Part shown: one piece after another, positions 8,425 through 15,777 of the stretch
How positions within the stretch are numbered: position 1 is the first letter of the stretch
Layout: the number at the start of each line of letters is the position of its first letter
From: Saprospiraceae bacterium
GTDB lineage: Bacteria; Bacteroidota; Bacteroidia; Chitinophagales; Saprospiraceae
NCBI GenBank assembly: GCA_019634275.1
Contig: JAHQVP010000040.1
Coordinates: 1-40,522, forward strand
Direction of reading: 5' to 3'
DNA: 40,522 bases
The notes under the pieces: model-generated
Told to the model about the DNA's origin: nothing
Seen by the model: only the letters and a program-made list of their open reading frames with translations
The model's database searches: none
Made by a program: the position numbers and the translations under genes

Positions 8425-9195
8425 ATGGCTCATAAGAAAGGAGTAGGTAGTTCGGATAACGGACGCGATAGCATAAGTAAGCGACTTGGCGTAAAAGTCT
8501 ATGGTGGTCAGAAGGTAAAGGCCGGCAACATCATCGTACGTCAGCGAGGAACGCGCTTTCATCCCGGTGACTACGTAGGCATGGGTAAGGATCATACCAT
8601 CTATGCACTATACGATGGAGTGGTCGCCTTTCGCAAAGGACGAAAGGATCGTACCATGATCTCAGTCGAACCCTTTGAGGAGATTGTAGAGACGCTTGCT
8701 GCTCCATCGACTCGTTCAATGCCCGTAGAGAAGGTAGAGCGAGTGGTTAGAGCCGCTGCAAAACCGGAAGCGCCTAAGCAAGAAGATAAGCAGGAGGAGA
8801 CCCCCGCTGTGGAAGAAGCAGTGGAAGCGGCAGTAGAGGCCAAAGAAGAAGCCCCAGTGGTGGAGGAAGCCCCAGTCGCAGAGGAAACTCCGGAAGCGGA
8901 GCCTGTTGCCAAGGCAAAGCCTGCCAAGAAAGCTCCAAAGGAAGACGATCTCAAAATCATAGAGGGCGTAGGTCCTAAGTTGGAGTCGATTCTCAAGGAG
9001 GCTGGCATAACAGATCTCAAAGTCATGTCGGAATCAAACGAGGAAGCACTACGTACCATTCTGGAAGCCGCAGGCAATCGCTACAAGATGTTCAATCCTT
9101 CTACTTGGCCACAGCAAGCTAAGCTGGCTTTTGAAGGTAAAATGGACGAGTTGCAAGCGTACCAGGACCGCCTTGACGGTGGTGTCGAAAAATAA
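8425..9195 (+). CDS. rpmA: 50S ribosomal protein L27 with acidic linker and C-terminal helix-hairpin-helix domain
   Basis: Residues 1 to about 86 are canonical L27 ([45 protein letters not shown]). L27 sits near the peptidyl transferase centre and is normally about 85 residues; this protein has 256. Residues about 105-170 are an Ala/Glu/Pro/Lys-rich, probably disordered linker. Residues about 172-256 ([17 protein letters not shown], then [20 protein letters not shown]) form a helix-hairpin-helix module of the kind usually fused to L21 in Bacteroidota. Its function is unknown; nucleic-acid binding is likely from the fold. A ribosome binding site (AAGGAAA) precedes the start. The gene ends tail to tail with the next one. 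Confidence 0.95.
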   Translation: MAHKKGVGSSDNGRDSISKRLGVKVYGGQKVKAGNIIVRQRGTRFHPGDYVGMGKDHTIYALYDGVVAFRKGRKDRTMISVEPFEEIVETLAAPSTRSMPVEKVERVVRAAAKPEAPKQEDKQEETPAVEEAVEAAVEAKEEAPVVEEAPVAEETPEAEPVAKAKPAKKAPKEDDLKIIEGVGPKLESILKEAGITDLKVMSESNEEALRTILEAAGNRYKMFNPSTWPQQAKLAFEGKMDELQAYQDRLDGGVEK

Positions 9196-9202
9196 ATTAG
9201 CG

Positions 9203-9967
9203 CTACCCTCTTTTTTCTACTATTGGGTTGATCATATCTCTATGGATCCATCCTTGTGATCCATTGGCCATGTCGACCTTGAGCCAGTTTCCATAGTCCT
9301 CTGTAACGGAAAGTTTTACACCGGCAGCCAATTGTTCTACTGCGTCGGAACCTTCTTCAGGAATGGCACTTAGATGTCCATCCGTCATCAAGACGACCAT
9401 ACTTGCCTGCTGACGTTCTAAAGCGATTTGTCCCAGCAATAGGGGCACGGTGCAGAGAAGTGCGACGCCACTAATTAAGAGAGACCTTCTGCCCCAAACG
9501 GTACTTGGTACCTGTTTTAGGTAGATCAAACATGAGCATAATCCCAAGAAGCATAGGAAAAAGAGCATCGGAATGCCGTTGGATCCAACGATGGCACTCA
9601 TCTTCTCTACCGTATGTGAGAGCGGGTATCTGGGGAAAGCATAGTGATCTCCTACTTTGTCTTGAACGAAGCGGAGATTGTGCTCGATTGGAGTACTGGA
9701 AGGATCTCTAAGTCTTGCCCTTTCCAAGTACAGTCTGGCTTTGGACCACTGCTCCTTCGTGCTGTAAGAAGTCCCCAAATTGTAATACAAATCGCTCGAA
9801 CCATATCCATGTTCAACTAGATTTTCGTAAAGGCGAATGGCATCGTCGACGGCTCCCTTCTCATGAGCTTCGTTGGCTAAGCGAAAGGTGTCCGTGGGAT
9901 TGCCTTTGAGGACAAGAGCAAGACCAGTAAATCCCAAGACCAGTATGAGCCTACTGTGATTCTTCAA
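9203..9967 (-). CDS. TPR plus SH3-domain membrane protein, BatE-like
   Basis: I place the start at the TTG at 9967, where LKNHSRLILVLGFTGLALV gives a signal/anchor segment; AGGA lies about 7 bases before it and the reading frame overlaps the end of the OstA-like gene by 17 bases. An upstream ATG at 10042 is possible but would prepend polar residues. The 254-residue product has a tetratricopeptide region (residues about 30-100: AHEKGAVDDAIRLYENLVEHG, DLYYNLGTSY), two hydrophobic segments (about 130-185) and a bacterial SH3-like C-terminus (LAAGVKLSVTEDYGNWLKVDM, GSQGWIHRDMI). This order matches BatE of the Bacteroidota Bat (aerotolerance) operons, but no batABCD genes are nearby. A role in protein or peptidoglycan interactions at the cytoplasmic membrane is inferred. 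Confidence 0.75.
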   Translation of the reverse strand: MKNHSRLILVLGFTGLALVLKGNPTDTFRLANEAHEKGAVDDAIRLYENLVEHGYGSSDLYYNLGTSYSTKEQWSKARLYLERARLRDPSSTPIEHNLRFVQDKVGDHYAFPRYPLSHTVEKMSAIVGSNGIPMLFFLCFLGLCSCLIYLKQVPSTVWGRRSLLISGVALLCTVPLLLGQIALERQQASMVVLMTDGHLSAIPEEGSDAVEQLAAGVKLSVTEDYGNWLKVDMANGSQGWIHRDMINPIVEKRG

Positions 9968-11771
9968 GTGGCATCCTGATTTCCTCTGGGGTCTTTGGAC
10001 GTTGATGAAATTTCCAATCAAAGCCCTCCATTCTAAGTTCATCATGTTTTGCTTGCTGTATGGGATAAAAAGAAGCTTCTGGTGATGCATAAAATACGAT
10101 ATCGGAGACCTGATTATTTCCCATTCGTATCAGCATATTGCTGCATAGGGTCTTATTTACGCCGATATAGGCTCCATCGTCATCCAATGCATAGTAGACG
10201 CTTTCTGCATTTCCCTCAATGTCCATTGATTTGGCTTCGCCATCAACAAACTTAACCAGTATGGATTTTCCCTTCATCTGGTTGTAAAGAATGTCATCAG
10301 GGGTATTGATGACAAAAGCATCGTTATCGAGCTGGATCTGATCGATCTCATTGTTGGCCATCAAGATCTTCATGCTGTCCGCCGAGAACTGTGAAGTGTC
10401 CGCCCACAAGACAGGCTGATCAAATAAGCGAAAGATGGAGTCTCTGGTGCTATAGGTGAGCGAATCACATCTAGCCTGGAGGTCGTGCTTGAATATTTTC
10501 ACGTTATGAAAGGCCCGGAAGATTCGAAAGGTATCAGAATCGGTGTAACGTTCGAACGAAATCAGGGTGTCAGCAGCCAGGAATAGTGAGTCACCATCTA
10601 CAATAGAGAGCAGCAGCGGACGCCCTTGAAACGCTTTTAAGAAACCGAGCGAGTCGCGATAATTTGCTCGTTCCGTGAAGATGGTGTATTGCGAGAGACT
10701 GTCATTCCAGATAACATCTCCTTTGGCACGAGCAAGGCCAGATTCGGTATCGTACTCGATAGAGTCTGCTGCGATCGATTGCTCTTTGTCGTCTATGAAT
10801 GTTCTTGCGGTAGTAGCAAATTGATCGTTTTGAACGTCGTAAGTGATCGATTCAGAACGGATGACCTGACTGGAGTCTATGACCAGGCCATTGCCATTGA
10901 TGTACATTTTCTCCTGTGCCAGATCGTAGTCGATGGCATTACCACTCGCTCGGGATGTTTCTTTTTTGACCTCTGCATCCCCGACGATCCTGACCAATTC
11001 CGATTTAGCCCAATACCGTATGCTATCGCCCGTGGCGGTTTGATCTTTTTGAACATATTGGGCATTCTCAATAAATAGACCCTCTTCTTTCGCCAAATCG
11101 TAAAAACCGCCTTCGCAATAGACTTGCGCGCTGTCTTCCAAGAAGATCAGGGTAGGGCCAAGGAAGGTGACCAACTGGGGCTCGCTGGCATATTGTAGGG
11201 TGTCTGCATAGAGCTCAAAATCTCGGCTTTGTACGTAAACGCTGTCGCGAAAATGAATAATATCAGAATCAACGTAGTAGGTGCCTCGTATACTGGTGAT
11301 CGTTGTGGTATCATCACTCAGCCATGCTCGCTGAGCATAACGGGCTACCTTTTGTTCGACATCATAGTGAAGGGAGGTCGTGTACAAAGTCTGCTTGCCA
11401 TTCTTTAGAAAGACGTCCCCGCTTAGATTTGCTTCTTGCTCCTGGCCCAGGTACACCAAGGTATCGGCCCATGCCGAAACGGAGTCCCATTGCTGCAGCA
11501 GTACATTGCCAACGGCCCTAAGGTTGTTTTTCTGTTTACGAGTTGAATCACAATACATAAACAGACTATCCTGATGCAGTTGGACATTACCCGTCAAGAT
11601 GAGCACCTCATCACCCTCCTCGGTGAGAAAAGACTGCGTAGTATCAGCGTAGTCGATGATAATGAGTGAACCACCACTCGTGTCAGCAACTTCTGGTTCG
11701 GTTGGGGATTGACTAAAACTCAAGGCAGGAGTGAGCAAAAAGAGCATAGCCATAACTACCCTACCGATCAT
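9951..11771 (-). CDS. OstA/LptA-like lipopolysaccharide transport protein
   Basis: This 606-residue periplasmic protein has a signal peptide from the start at 11771 (MIGRVVMAMLFLLTPALSFSQ). It consists of repeated OstA-type beta-jellyroll strands, seen as recurring units such as LTGNVQLHQDSLFMYCDS, AVGNVLLQQWDSVSAWADTL, LSGDVFLKNG and GDAEVKKETSRASGNAIDYD. Such long OstA-like proteins are typical of Bacteroidota and are thought to take part in moving LPS towards the outer membrane, alongside LptD. An ATG at 11852 lies 6 bases after a good -7 motif and would add 27 polar residues, so the start is not fully certain. The following BatE-like gene overlaps its 3' end. Confidence 0.88.
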   Translation of the reverse strand: MIGRVVMAMLFLLTPALSFSQSPTEPEVADTSGGSLIIIDYADTTQSFLTEEGDEVLILTGNVQLHQDSLFMYCDSTRKQKNNLRAVGNVLLQQWDSVSAWADTLVYLGQEQEANLSGDVFLKNGKQTLYTTSLHYDVEQKVARYAQRAWLSDDTTTITSIRGTYYVDSDIIHFRDSVYVQSRDFELYADTLQYASEPQLVTFLGPTLIFLEDSAQVYCEGGFYDLAKEEGLFIENAQYVQKDQTATGDSIRYWAKSELVRIVGDAEVKKETSRASGNAIDYDLAQEKMYINGNGLVIDSSQVIRSESITYDVQNDQFATTARTFIDDKEQSIAADSIEYDTESGLARAKGDVIWNDSLSQYTIFTERANYRDSLGFLKAFQGRPLLLSIVDGDSLFLAADTLISFERYTDSDTFRIFRAFHNVKIFKHDLQARCDSLTYSTRDSIFRLFDQPVLWADTSQFSADSMKILMANNEIDQIQLDNDAFVINTPDDILYNQMKGKSILVKFVDGEAKSMDIEGNAESVYYALDDDGAYIGVNKTLCSNMLIRMGNNQVSDIVFYASPEASFYPIQQAKHDELRMEGFDWKFHQRPKTPEEIRMPLEESQ

Positions 11772-11858
11772 GACCGCACCAGATAGAATTGATCCAGCAC
11801 CTAGCCAAGGGTGGCAGGCTGGGCTATTCTGTTTCTGTAGGGAGGTAAACATAAGCTG

Positions 11859-11866
11859 CAAAGGTA
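11859..11866 (-). promoter_or_regulatory. -7 element TACCTTTG upstream of the OstA-like gene
   Basis: A perfect TAnnTTTG match on the minus strand. If transcription starts 5-7 bases later, the leader to the chosen start at 11771 is about 80 bases, or the mRNA is nearly leaderless for the ATG at 11852. I see no convincing -33 TTTG. Confidence 0.45.
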
Positions 11867-11900
11867 TCAGAGTGGGCCACGATGACGAGCGTACTTAACA

Positions 11901-13043
11901 TTAGATTAACTCCCCGATCTTAGACGCTGCCTGATGTCCTAGCTCGCTTCCAATGGCAATTCCCATTCCGCCTAGACCTACAGCGGCATGGATACGAGGA
12001 CCTAGTTTTTTTACTTCAGGACAAAGGGAGGGCCCTATTCCCATGATGCCGCTCCACCTATGTTCAACCTCGAACGGACGCTGGAGGACAAAGTGTTGGT
12101 TTGCGAAGGTTTCGAGATGTGCCAATAGATCAGGGGGAAGGAGAAACTGATCAGAGGACTCGCGTTCGCGGTGCAGATGCCGGGCACCTCCCACAAGAAT
12201 GCGTGATCCGATATTGCGAAAGTAGTAGTAGCCCTGGTGATAGTGGAAGGTCCCCTTTAATTGACTCTGTGTTGCTGTGGAAACCAAAACAACGTTCCGG
12301 GCAGGCACTACTTCCGCCTGATCCGTGAGCGCATGCGTAAATCCATTTGTTGCAAGGAGAAGGTGGGCGCAAGTCAGTTCTACGGAATCAAGAGTCAAGT
12401 CCACACCGCTTGCATGTTCCTGATAGTCCTTTAATCCAAAATGCAAAATGTCTATGCCCGCCTCGACACAACGTCGCTGTAGATGCGCGATCATTTTTCC
12501 GGGATGTAGCATGCCTTCATGAGGTGCAGCAATGCAGTATTTAAAGTTTTTTAGTCCGGGTGGGACTTGAGTTGATAGGTCCTGATACAATGGCAGATGG
12601 CCGCCTCTCTCGTAAAGGGCATTGAGCATCGGCAGATTCGAGACACATTGTTGATAAGCATGATGATCCTCTGCTCGAAATACCTCATAGCCTCCCGTAT
12701 GTACATAATCCATGATCTGCTGGGGGACCAGGTCAAGTAAGCGTCTTAGTCCGCTGCGGCGTAGAGAAAGCACGCGCCTAGCTTGGTCGATGCCTGCGGA
12801 GGAGATGTTGGACAGGACTTCGGTGGGACTACCGAGACAGGCAAATCCTGCGTTGCGTGTGCTGGCGCCAAGAGGAATGGGATGTCGATCAAGAATAAGC
12901 ACGCTGCGGTTAGAGAAAGATCTCTTAAATGCAAGTGCAGCGGTCATGCCCACTATGCCCCCGCCGACAATAATCAGATCACGTTGGCGCAAGAAGGCAT
13001 TTTTCTCCCAGAAGGAGCTGGCTGCAAGCATGTGCTTGGTCAT
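11901..13043 (-). CDS. FAD-dependent oxidoreductase (DAO family)
   Basis: The start at 13043 gives a 380-residue protein. Near the N-terminus the dinucleotide-binding motif VGGGIVGMTAALAF is followed by an acidic-ended strand (VLILDRH), and the C-terminus has the FAD-closing motif GLGGMGIAIGSELGHQ. The middle holds DAO-family blocks (GASTRNAGFACLG, HEGMLHPGKMIAHLQRR, LLLATNGFTHAL). It resembles D-amino-acid or glycine oxidase-like enzymes that oxidise an amine substrate in the cytoplasm; the substrate cannot be read from the sequence. It is divergent from the DUF4293 gene across 48 bases. The OstA-like gene follows downstream on the same strand but has its own possible promoter. Confidence 0.9.
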   Translation of the reverse strand: MTKHMLAASSFWEKNAFLRQRDLIIVGGGIVGMTAALAFKRSFSNRSVLILDRHPIPLGASTRNAGFACLGSPTEVLSNISSAGIDQARRVLSLRRSGLRRLLDLVPQQIMDYVHTGGYEVFRAEDHHAYQQCVSNLPMLNALYERGGHLPLYQDLSTQVPPGLKNFKYCIAAPHEGMLHPGKMIAHLQRRCVEAGIDILHFGLKDYQEHASGVDLTLDSVELTCAHLLLATNGFTHALTDQAEVVPARNVVLVSTATQSQLKGTFHYHQGYYYFRNIGSRILVGGARHLHRERESSDQFLLPPDLLAHLETFANQHFVLQRPFEVEHRWSGIMGIGPSLCPEVKKLGPRIHAAVGLGGMGIAIGSELGHQAASKIGELI

Positions 13044-13054
13044 GTCTATTTTTC

Positions 13055-13062
13055 TACATTTA
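13055..13062 (+). promoter_or_regulatory. possible -7 element (TACATTTA) of the DUF4293 gene
   Basis: TACATTTA differs from TAnnTTTG in the last base and is preceded by TTG at 13036-13038 with 16 bases between. It would place the transcript start about 23 bases before the ATG at 13092. Confidence 0.35.
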
Positions 13063-13091
13063 CTCGTGGAGTTAAAAGTACATACCAAGCA

Positions 13092-13559
13092 ATGATACAA
13101 CGAATACAATCCGTGTTTTTAGTCGTCACGGCAATCCTGATGGGATTGTTGTTTTTGGATTCACTATCGTTTGTGACGATTGGCTTCGGCGACCTTTCGA
13201 GTCTTCAAGGAAATGAGAATACCATGCTTTCGGATGCTCAGTTTGACGTTCGTGATCATGTGCTGTTATTGGGGTTGGTCCTGGTTTCTATGGTTCTGGC
13301 AGTGGTGATTCTGTTTTTGTTTAAGAACAGACGATCTCAGTTGAAACTTGCTAGGTTTTTAATGATTTCGATTGTGTTGGTGATTCTGCTCTCCATTCTC
13401 CTGTTCTACATGGATTTTAAATTACTGGCCCCGGGCACCGAAGTCAATGTGGAGTATGGGTACCTACTGCCCATTGGTGCTTTGATCTGCACCATACTGG
13501 CCATGCGGTTCATTCGAAAGGATGAGGAACTGGTTCGATCTGCCGACCGGTTGCGTTGA
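13092..13559 (+). CDS. DUF4293 family membrane protein
   Basis: The start at 13092 gives MIQRIQSVFLVVTAILMG, the typical N-terminus of DUF4293, a Bacteroidota family of about 150 residues; longer in-frame starts would overlap the divergent oxidoreductase. The 155-residue protein has four hydrophobic segments (about 6-25, 55-77, 90-110, 120-140), the RR-x-QLKLAR loop and the diagnostic end FIRKDEELVRSADRLR. It is an inner-membrane protein of unknown function. Its last two codons and stop lie inside a strong hairpin shared with the convergent gene. Confidence 0.9.
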   Translation: MIQRIQSVFLVVTAILMGLLFLDSLSFVTIGFGDLSSLQGNENTMLSDAQFDVRDHVLLLGLVLVSMVLAVVILFLFKNRRSQLKLARFLMISIVLVILLSILLFYMDFKLLAPGTEVNVEYGYLLPIGALICTILAMRFIRKDEELVRSADRLR

Positions 13560-13579
13560 GCAAAGCATGCTCAACGCAA
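13551..13579. terminator. perfect 12-bp hairpin between convergent genes
   Basis: TTGCGTTGAGCA (13551-13562) and TGCTCAACGCAA (13568-13579) pair perfectly around a 5-base loop. The left arm contains the stop codon of the DUF4293 gene. No T run follows on either strand, so it is not a classic Rho-independent terminator; it may protect both 3' ends or stop transcription in both directions. Confidence 0.55.
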
Positions 13580-13593
13580 GATCTGTGAGAGTG

Positions 13594-14076
13594 TTAAAAG
13601 TAACCACCGCCTGGAGTTTCATATTCTCGGATGTTGTCCTCGGGTGGGGCTAGTTCTACAATGCCGCATCCGCAAGTGCCACTACAATCAAGACCACTTA
13701 TCTTGCAGTCATCTGGGTATTGAGGGCAGATGCACCAGCTTTCGCTCCCATCAGGGTTTTTGCGCATGTCAATCTGCGTAAAGGTATGAAAGTCACTTTC
13801 TTGTGGAATCACGTAGATGCGCTTCTTGTCCTCTGTGATGGCCATTTTGAACCCCTTGACGGGCACGACCTTTCCACCACGCAGAAGTTTGAATTTGAGT
13901 TTCAGCGTACGTTTTTTCAGTTGGGCTTTATAGGCAGCTTTGCTGAGTGTAAAGCTCTTTAGTGCAACTACTTTTGTAGATCGACGATTGCGGTTTTGGG
14001 CATCCACTTGTTGAGGAGCTACCAAGATGCTGAGGAGTAGCCCCAATAAGAGATGTCTTGTGATTTTGTGTTTCAT
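13594..14076 (-). CDS. small secreted Cys-rich protein of unknown function
   Basis: The start at 14076 gives MKHKITRHLLLGLLLSILVAPQQVDAQ, a good signal peptide; upstream in-frame starts would put 44 unlikely residues before it. The 160-residue product has a very basic middle (KAAYKAQLKKRTLKLKFKLL, GKVVPVKGFKMAI) and, near residues 120-145, a tight cluster of seven cysteines (CIC, DDC, LDC, GTCGC). The tail is acidic and ends in EYETPGGGYF. I do not recognise the family. The cysteines could form disulfides or bind metal after export; this is a guess. It is framed by a hairpin in its probable leader and another just beyond its stop, and is separated from the ExbD operon upstream by a terminator. 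Confidence 0.75.
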   Translation of the reverse strand: MKHKITRHLLLGLLLSILVAPQQVDAQNRNRRSTKVVALKSFTLSKAAYKAQLKKRTLKLKFKLLRGGKVVPVKGFKMAITEDKKRIYVIPQESDFHTFTQIDMRKNPDGSESWCICPQYPDDCKISGLDCSGTCGCGIVELAPPEDNIREYETPGGGYF

Positions 14077-14118
14077 GGTACGTGTTTTTACGAAAATCGG
14101 GGGAGTGCCATACTCTTT

Positions 14119-14138
14119 TATCACCCATCGGGGTGATA
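14119..14138. promoter_or_regulatory. perfect inverted repeat upstream of the Cys-rich protein gene
   Basis: TATCACCC (14119-14126) and GGGTGATA (14131-14138) are perfect 8-bp arms around ATCG, 43-62 bases before the start codon at 14076. It could be an operator or a 5' leader hairpin. No T run follows in the direction of the gene. Confidence 0.5.
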
Positions 14139-14190
14139 TTCTGCTTCTTGACATGAAAATGAAGATATTCTCCAGAGACATAAGGGGACA

Positions 14191-14224
14191 AAAAAAGGCC
14201 CATGACAATTTGCCATGGGCCTTT
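14191..14224 (-). terminator. intrinsic terminator of the ExbB/ExbD operon
   Basis: An 11-bp stem (AAAGGCCCATG at 14194-14204 with CATGGGCCTTT at 14214-14224) surrounds a 9-base loop. On the minus strand it ends in a run of T beginning inside the stem and extending to 14190, 27 bases after the stop of the last ExbD gene. It should stop transcription of the operon before the Cys-rich protein gene. Confidence 0.88.
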
Positions 14225-14250
14225 CTTTGATTGTAATTAACTTAAAAACG

Positions 14251-14712
14251 TTACTTCTCTCGAGGTCGAGCGGAATAGTTCACTTTAAGTTGATTTGCCT
14301 TTCGCAAGGCGGTCTTTACATCGGTCACAATCCCCATCGTCACATCTCCATCAACTTTCAAAGATGTTGTGATTCGAGGGCGTTGCGGCTCCGGTACCTT
14401 AATCTTGTGTTGTTCCAAGAAAAGTGGAATGTCATACTCAGAGGCAAATTTGTCTCCAAGCTGAATTCGCGGCTTCGTCCCGTAGGTCGCCGCATACTTT
14501 TCCGTTGGCTTCCCAATCCAGATGTGGTTTACCAAAGACTTCTGCTGCAGTTTCTGCAATTCTGTCGCTTGAGGTACGACTACCTTCACCTTTCGTTCGC
14601 CATCCCTCAAAACGGTTACCACCATAAAGAAGAAGAGCAGCATGAAAATGATATCCGGAAGCGATGCTGTTGATACTTCAGGATTTGTTTTGCCTCGTTT
14701 TTTTGTAAACAT
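14251..14712 (-). CDS. exbD: ExbD/TolR-family biopolymer transport protein (second copy)
   Basis: This 153-residue protein has one N-terminal membrane segment (about residues 20-40, IIFMLLFFFMVVTVL) preceded by a basic tail and the family motif TASLPDI, whose Asp is the likely proton-path residue. A periplasmic domain of about 110 residues follows and ends in VKTALRKANQLKVNYSA. ExbD works with ExbB as a proton-driven motor that energises TonB-dependent outer-membrane transport. It is the last gene of a four-gene operon, 11 bases after the first exbD. It differs from that copy, so the two probably form a heteromeric complex, as is usual in Bacteroidota. Confidence 0.92.
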   Translation of the reverse strand: MFTKKRGKTNPEVSTASLPDIIFMLLFFFMVVTVLRDGERKVKVVVPQATELQKLQQKSLVNHIWIGKPTEKYAATYGTKPRIQLGDKFASEYDIPLFLEQHKIKVPEPQRPRITTSLKVDGDVTMGIVTDVKTALRKANQLKVNYSARPREK

Positions 14713-14723
14713 ACTTTGACGAT

Positions 14724-15278
14724 TTACTCTTCTCCAAAATTAGTAGGCTCAGCTTCAGATAGTACGAATGGAATCTTCTCCTTGATTGCCTTGCGATAGG
14801 CTACCGGAAGCTCCTCGCTGTATGGAATACCATACATGCGCTCGCACTCATCGTTCCACAGTTCGTTGTACGCAGCCTTCAATTCATTGTATACCTCCAC
14901 ATAGACCCCATAACTCGTCCCTCGATCATTCTTGAGACTGATGATGGCGTTCTTTGGATCGGTAGACAAGTCCTCGCGGCGTTGTGGGTTGGCGATGAAT
15001 TCCTTTGCGCGCTCGCGCAGATCATCGACGTCCGTCAGCTCACCACGTACAAGCAGTTGATCCTGAGCATTTACCAGAACCGAAAAAACGTTTCGTTTCT
15101 TCAATTTCTGGGTCTCGGGATCTTCTTCAGACCATGGCGGTAATTTTACCGTGATGCCTTTGTCAATATCGATTGTGGTGGTTACCAGGAAGAAGATCAA
15201 CAGCAAGAAGGCAATATCTGCCATCGAGCCAGCATTGATTTCATTCTTCATCCGGTCCCGTGAACTCGTTCGTGCCAT
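14724..15278 (-). CDS. exbD: ExbD/TolR-family biopolymer transport protein (first copy)
   Basis: The 184-residue product starts with a short basic tail, then the motif NAGSMADIAFLLLIFFLVTTTI: one membrane helix with the conserved Asp. The periplasmic part (residues about 45-184) carries an extra acidic/aromatic section, AYNELWNDECERMYG, common in Bacteroidota ExbD. Role as for the second copy: stator component of the proton-driven motor coupled to TonB. It lies 10 bases after the small membrane protein gene and 11 before the second exbD. Confidence 0.93.
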   Translation of the reverse strand: MARTSSRDRMKNEINAGSMADIAFLLLIFFLVTTTIDIDKGITVKLPPWSEEDPETQKLKKRNVFSVLVNAQDQLLVRGELTDVDDLRERAKEFIANPQRREDLSTDPKNAIISLKNDRGTSYGVYVEVYNELKAAYNELWNDECERMYGIPYSEELPVAYRKAIKEKIPFVLSEAEPTNFGEE

Positions 15279-15288
15279 GAGGATCTAA

Positions 15289-15759
15289 TTATTTGAAGAA
15301 GTTACGTACTTCCGATACAACAAATGCAGCAGCAGCCAGACCAGCTAAGATCAATGTGGATTTTAATCCGGCACTGATGATTTTGCTGCTTCCATCCGAT
15401 ACTTTAAATTCTTCAGCGGCATTACCGACAATGCCTGTTGTTTCCGCTTCAGAAGAAGAATAAAGCGCAAAAAACAGCACTCCAAGGATGACCAACGCTG
15501 CGATTCCTTTGATGGCGGCCTTTGGATTGGTCACCATTTGATAAATGCCGAATAGCACTGCGACAACCGCACAGATGATGAGAAGTCCAATCGTCAGCTG
15601 GAGTCCCATATCGAATATGGTCGTCGAACCCCGATCTTCTTTAGCCAAACCGTTAAAGCCATCAATACCGCCCAGGACTTGCACCAAAAACAGTACAATG
15701 ACAAGCAAGGCAATGCCGAAAGCAAACAGCTGACCGTGTTTTGTAAATAGTTTATACAT
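15289..15759 (-). CDS. small membrane protein of the ExbB/ExbD operon
   Basis: This 156-residue protein has four probable membrane helices (about residues 12-30, 48-72, 80-102, 130-150). It has no recognisable catalytic motif. A protein of this type is regularly encoded between exbB and the exbD genes in Bacteroidota, so it is probably an accessory of the motor complex; this is inferred from position only. It starts 18 bases after exbB. Confidence 0.75.
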   Translation of the reverse strand: MYKLFTKHGQLFAFGIALLVIVLFLVQVLGGIDGFNGLAKEDRGSTTIFDMGLQLTIGLLIICAVVAVLFGIYQMVTNPKAAIKGIAALVILGVLFFALYSSSEAETTGIVGNAAEEFKVSDGSSKIISAGLKSTLILAGLAAAAFVVSEVRNFFK

Positions 15760-15777
15760 AGTTATAGGTCAGCTTGA

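Noticed and set aside
8601..9077. 158-residue minus-strand frame rich in Ser/Thr/Ala
   Set aside because: It is the mirror of the Ala/Glu repeat-like linker of L27; no signal, motif or start site supports it.
12783..13091. N-terminal extension of the DUF4293 protein by 103 residues
   Set aside because: It lies entirely antisense to the FAD oxidoreductase, and the family begins at MIQRIQ.
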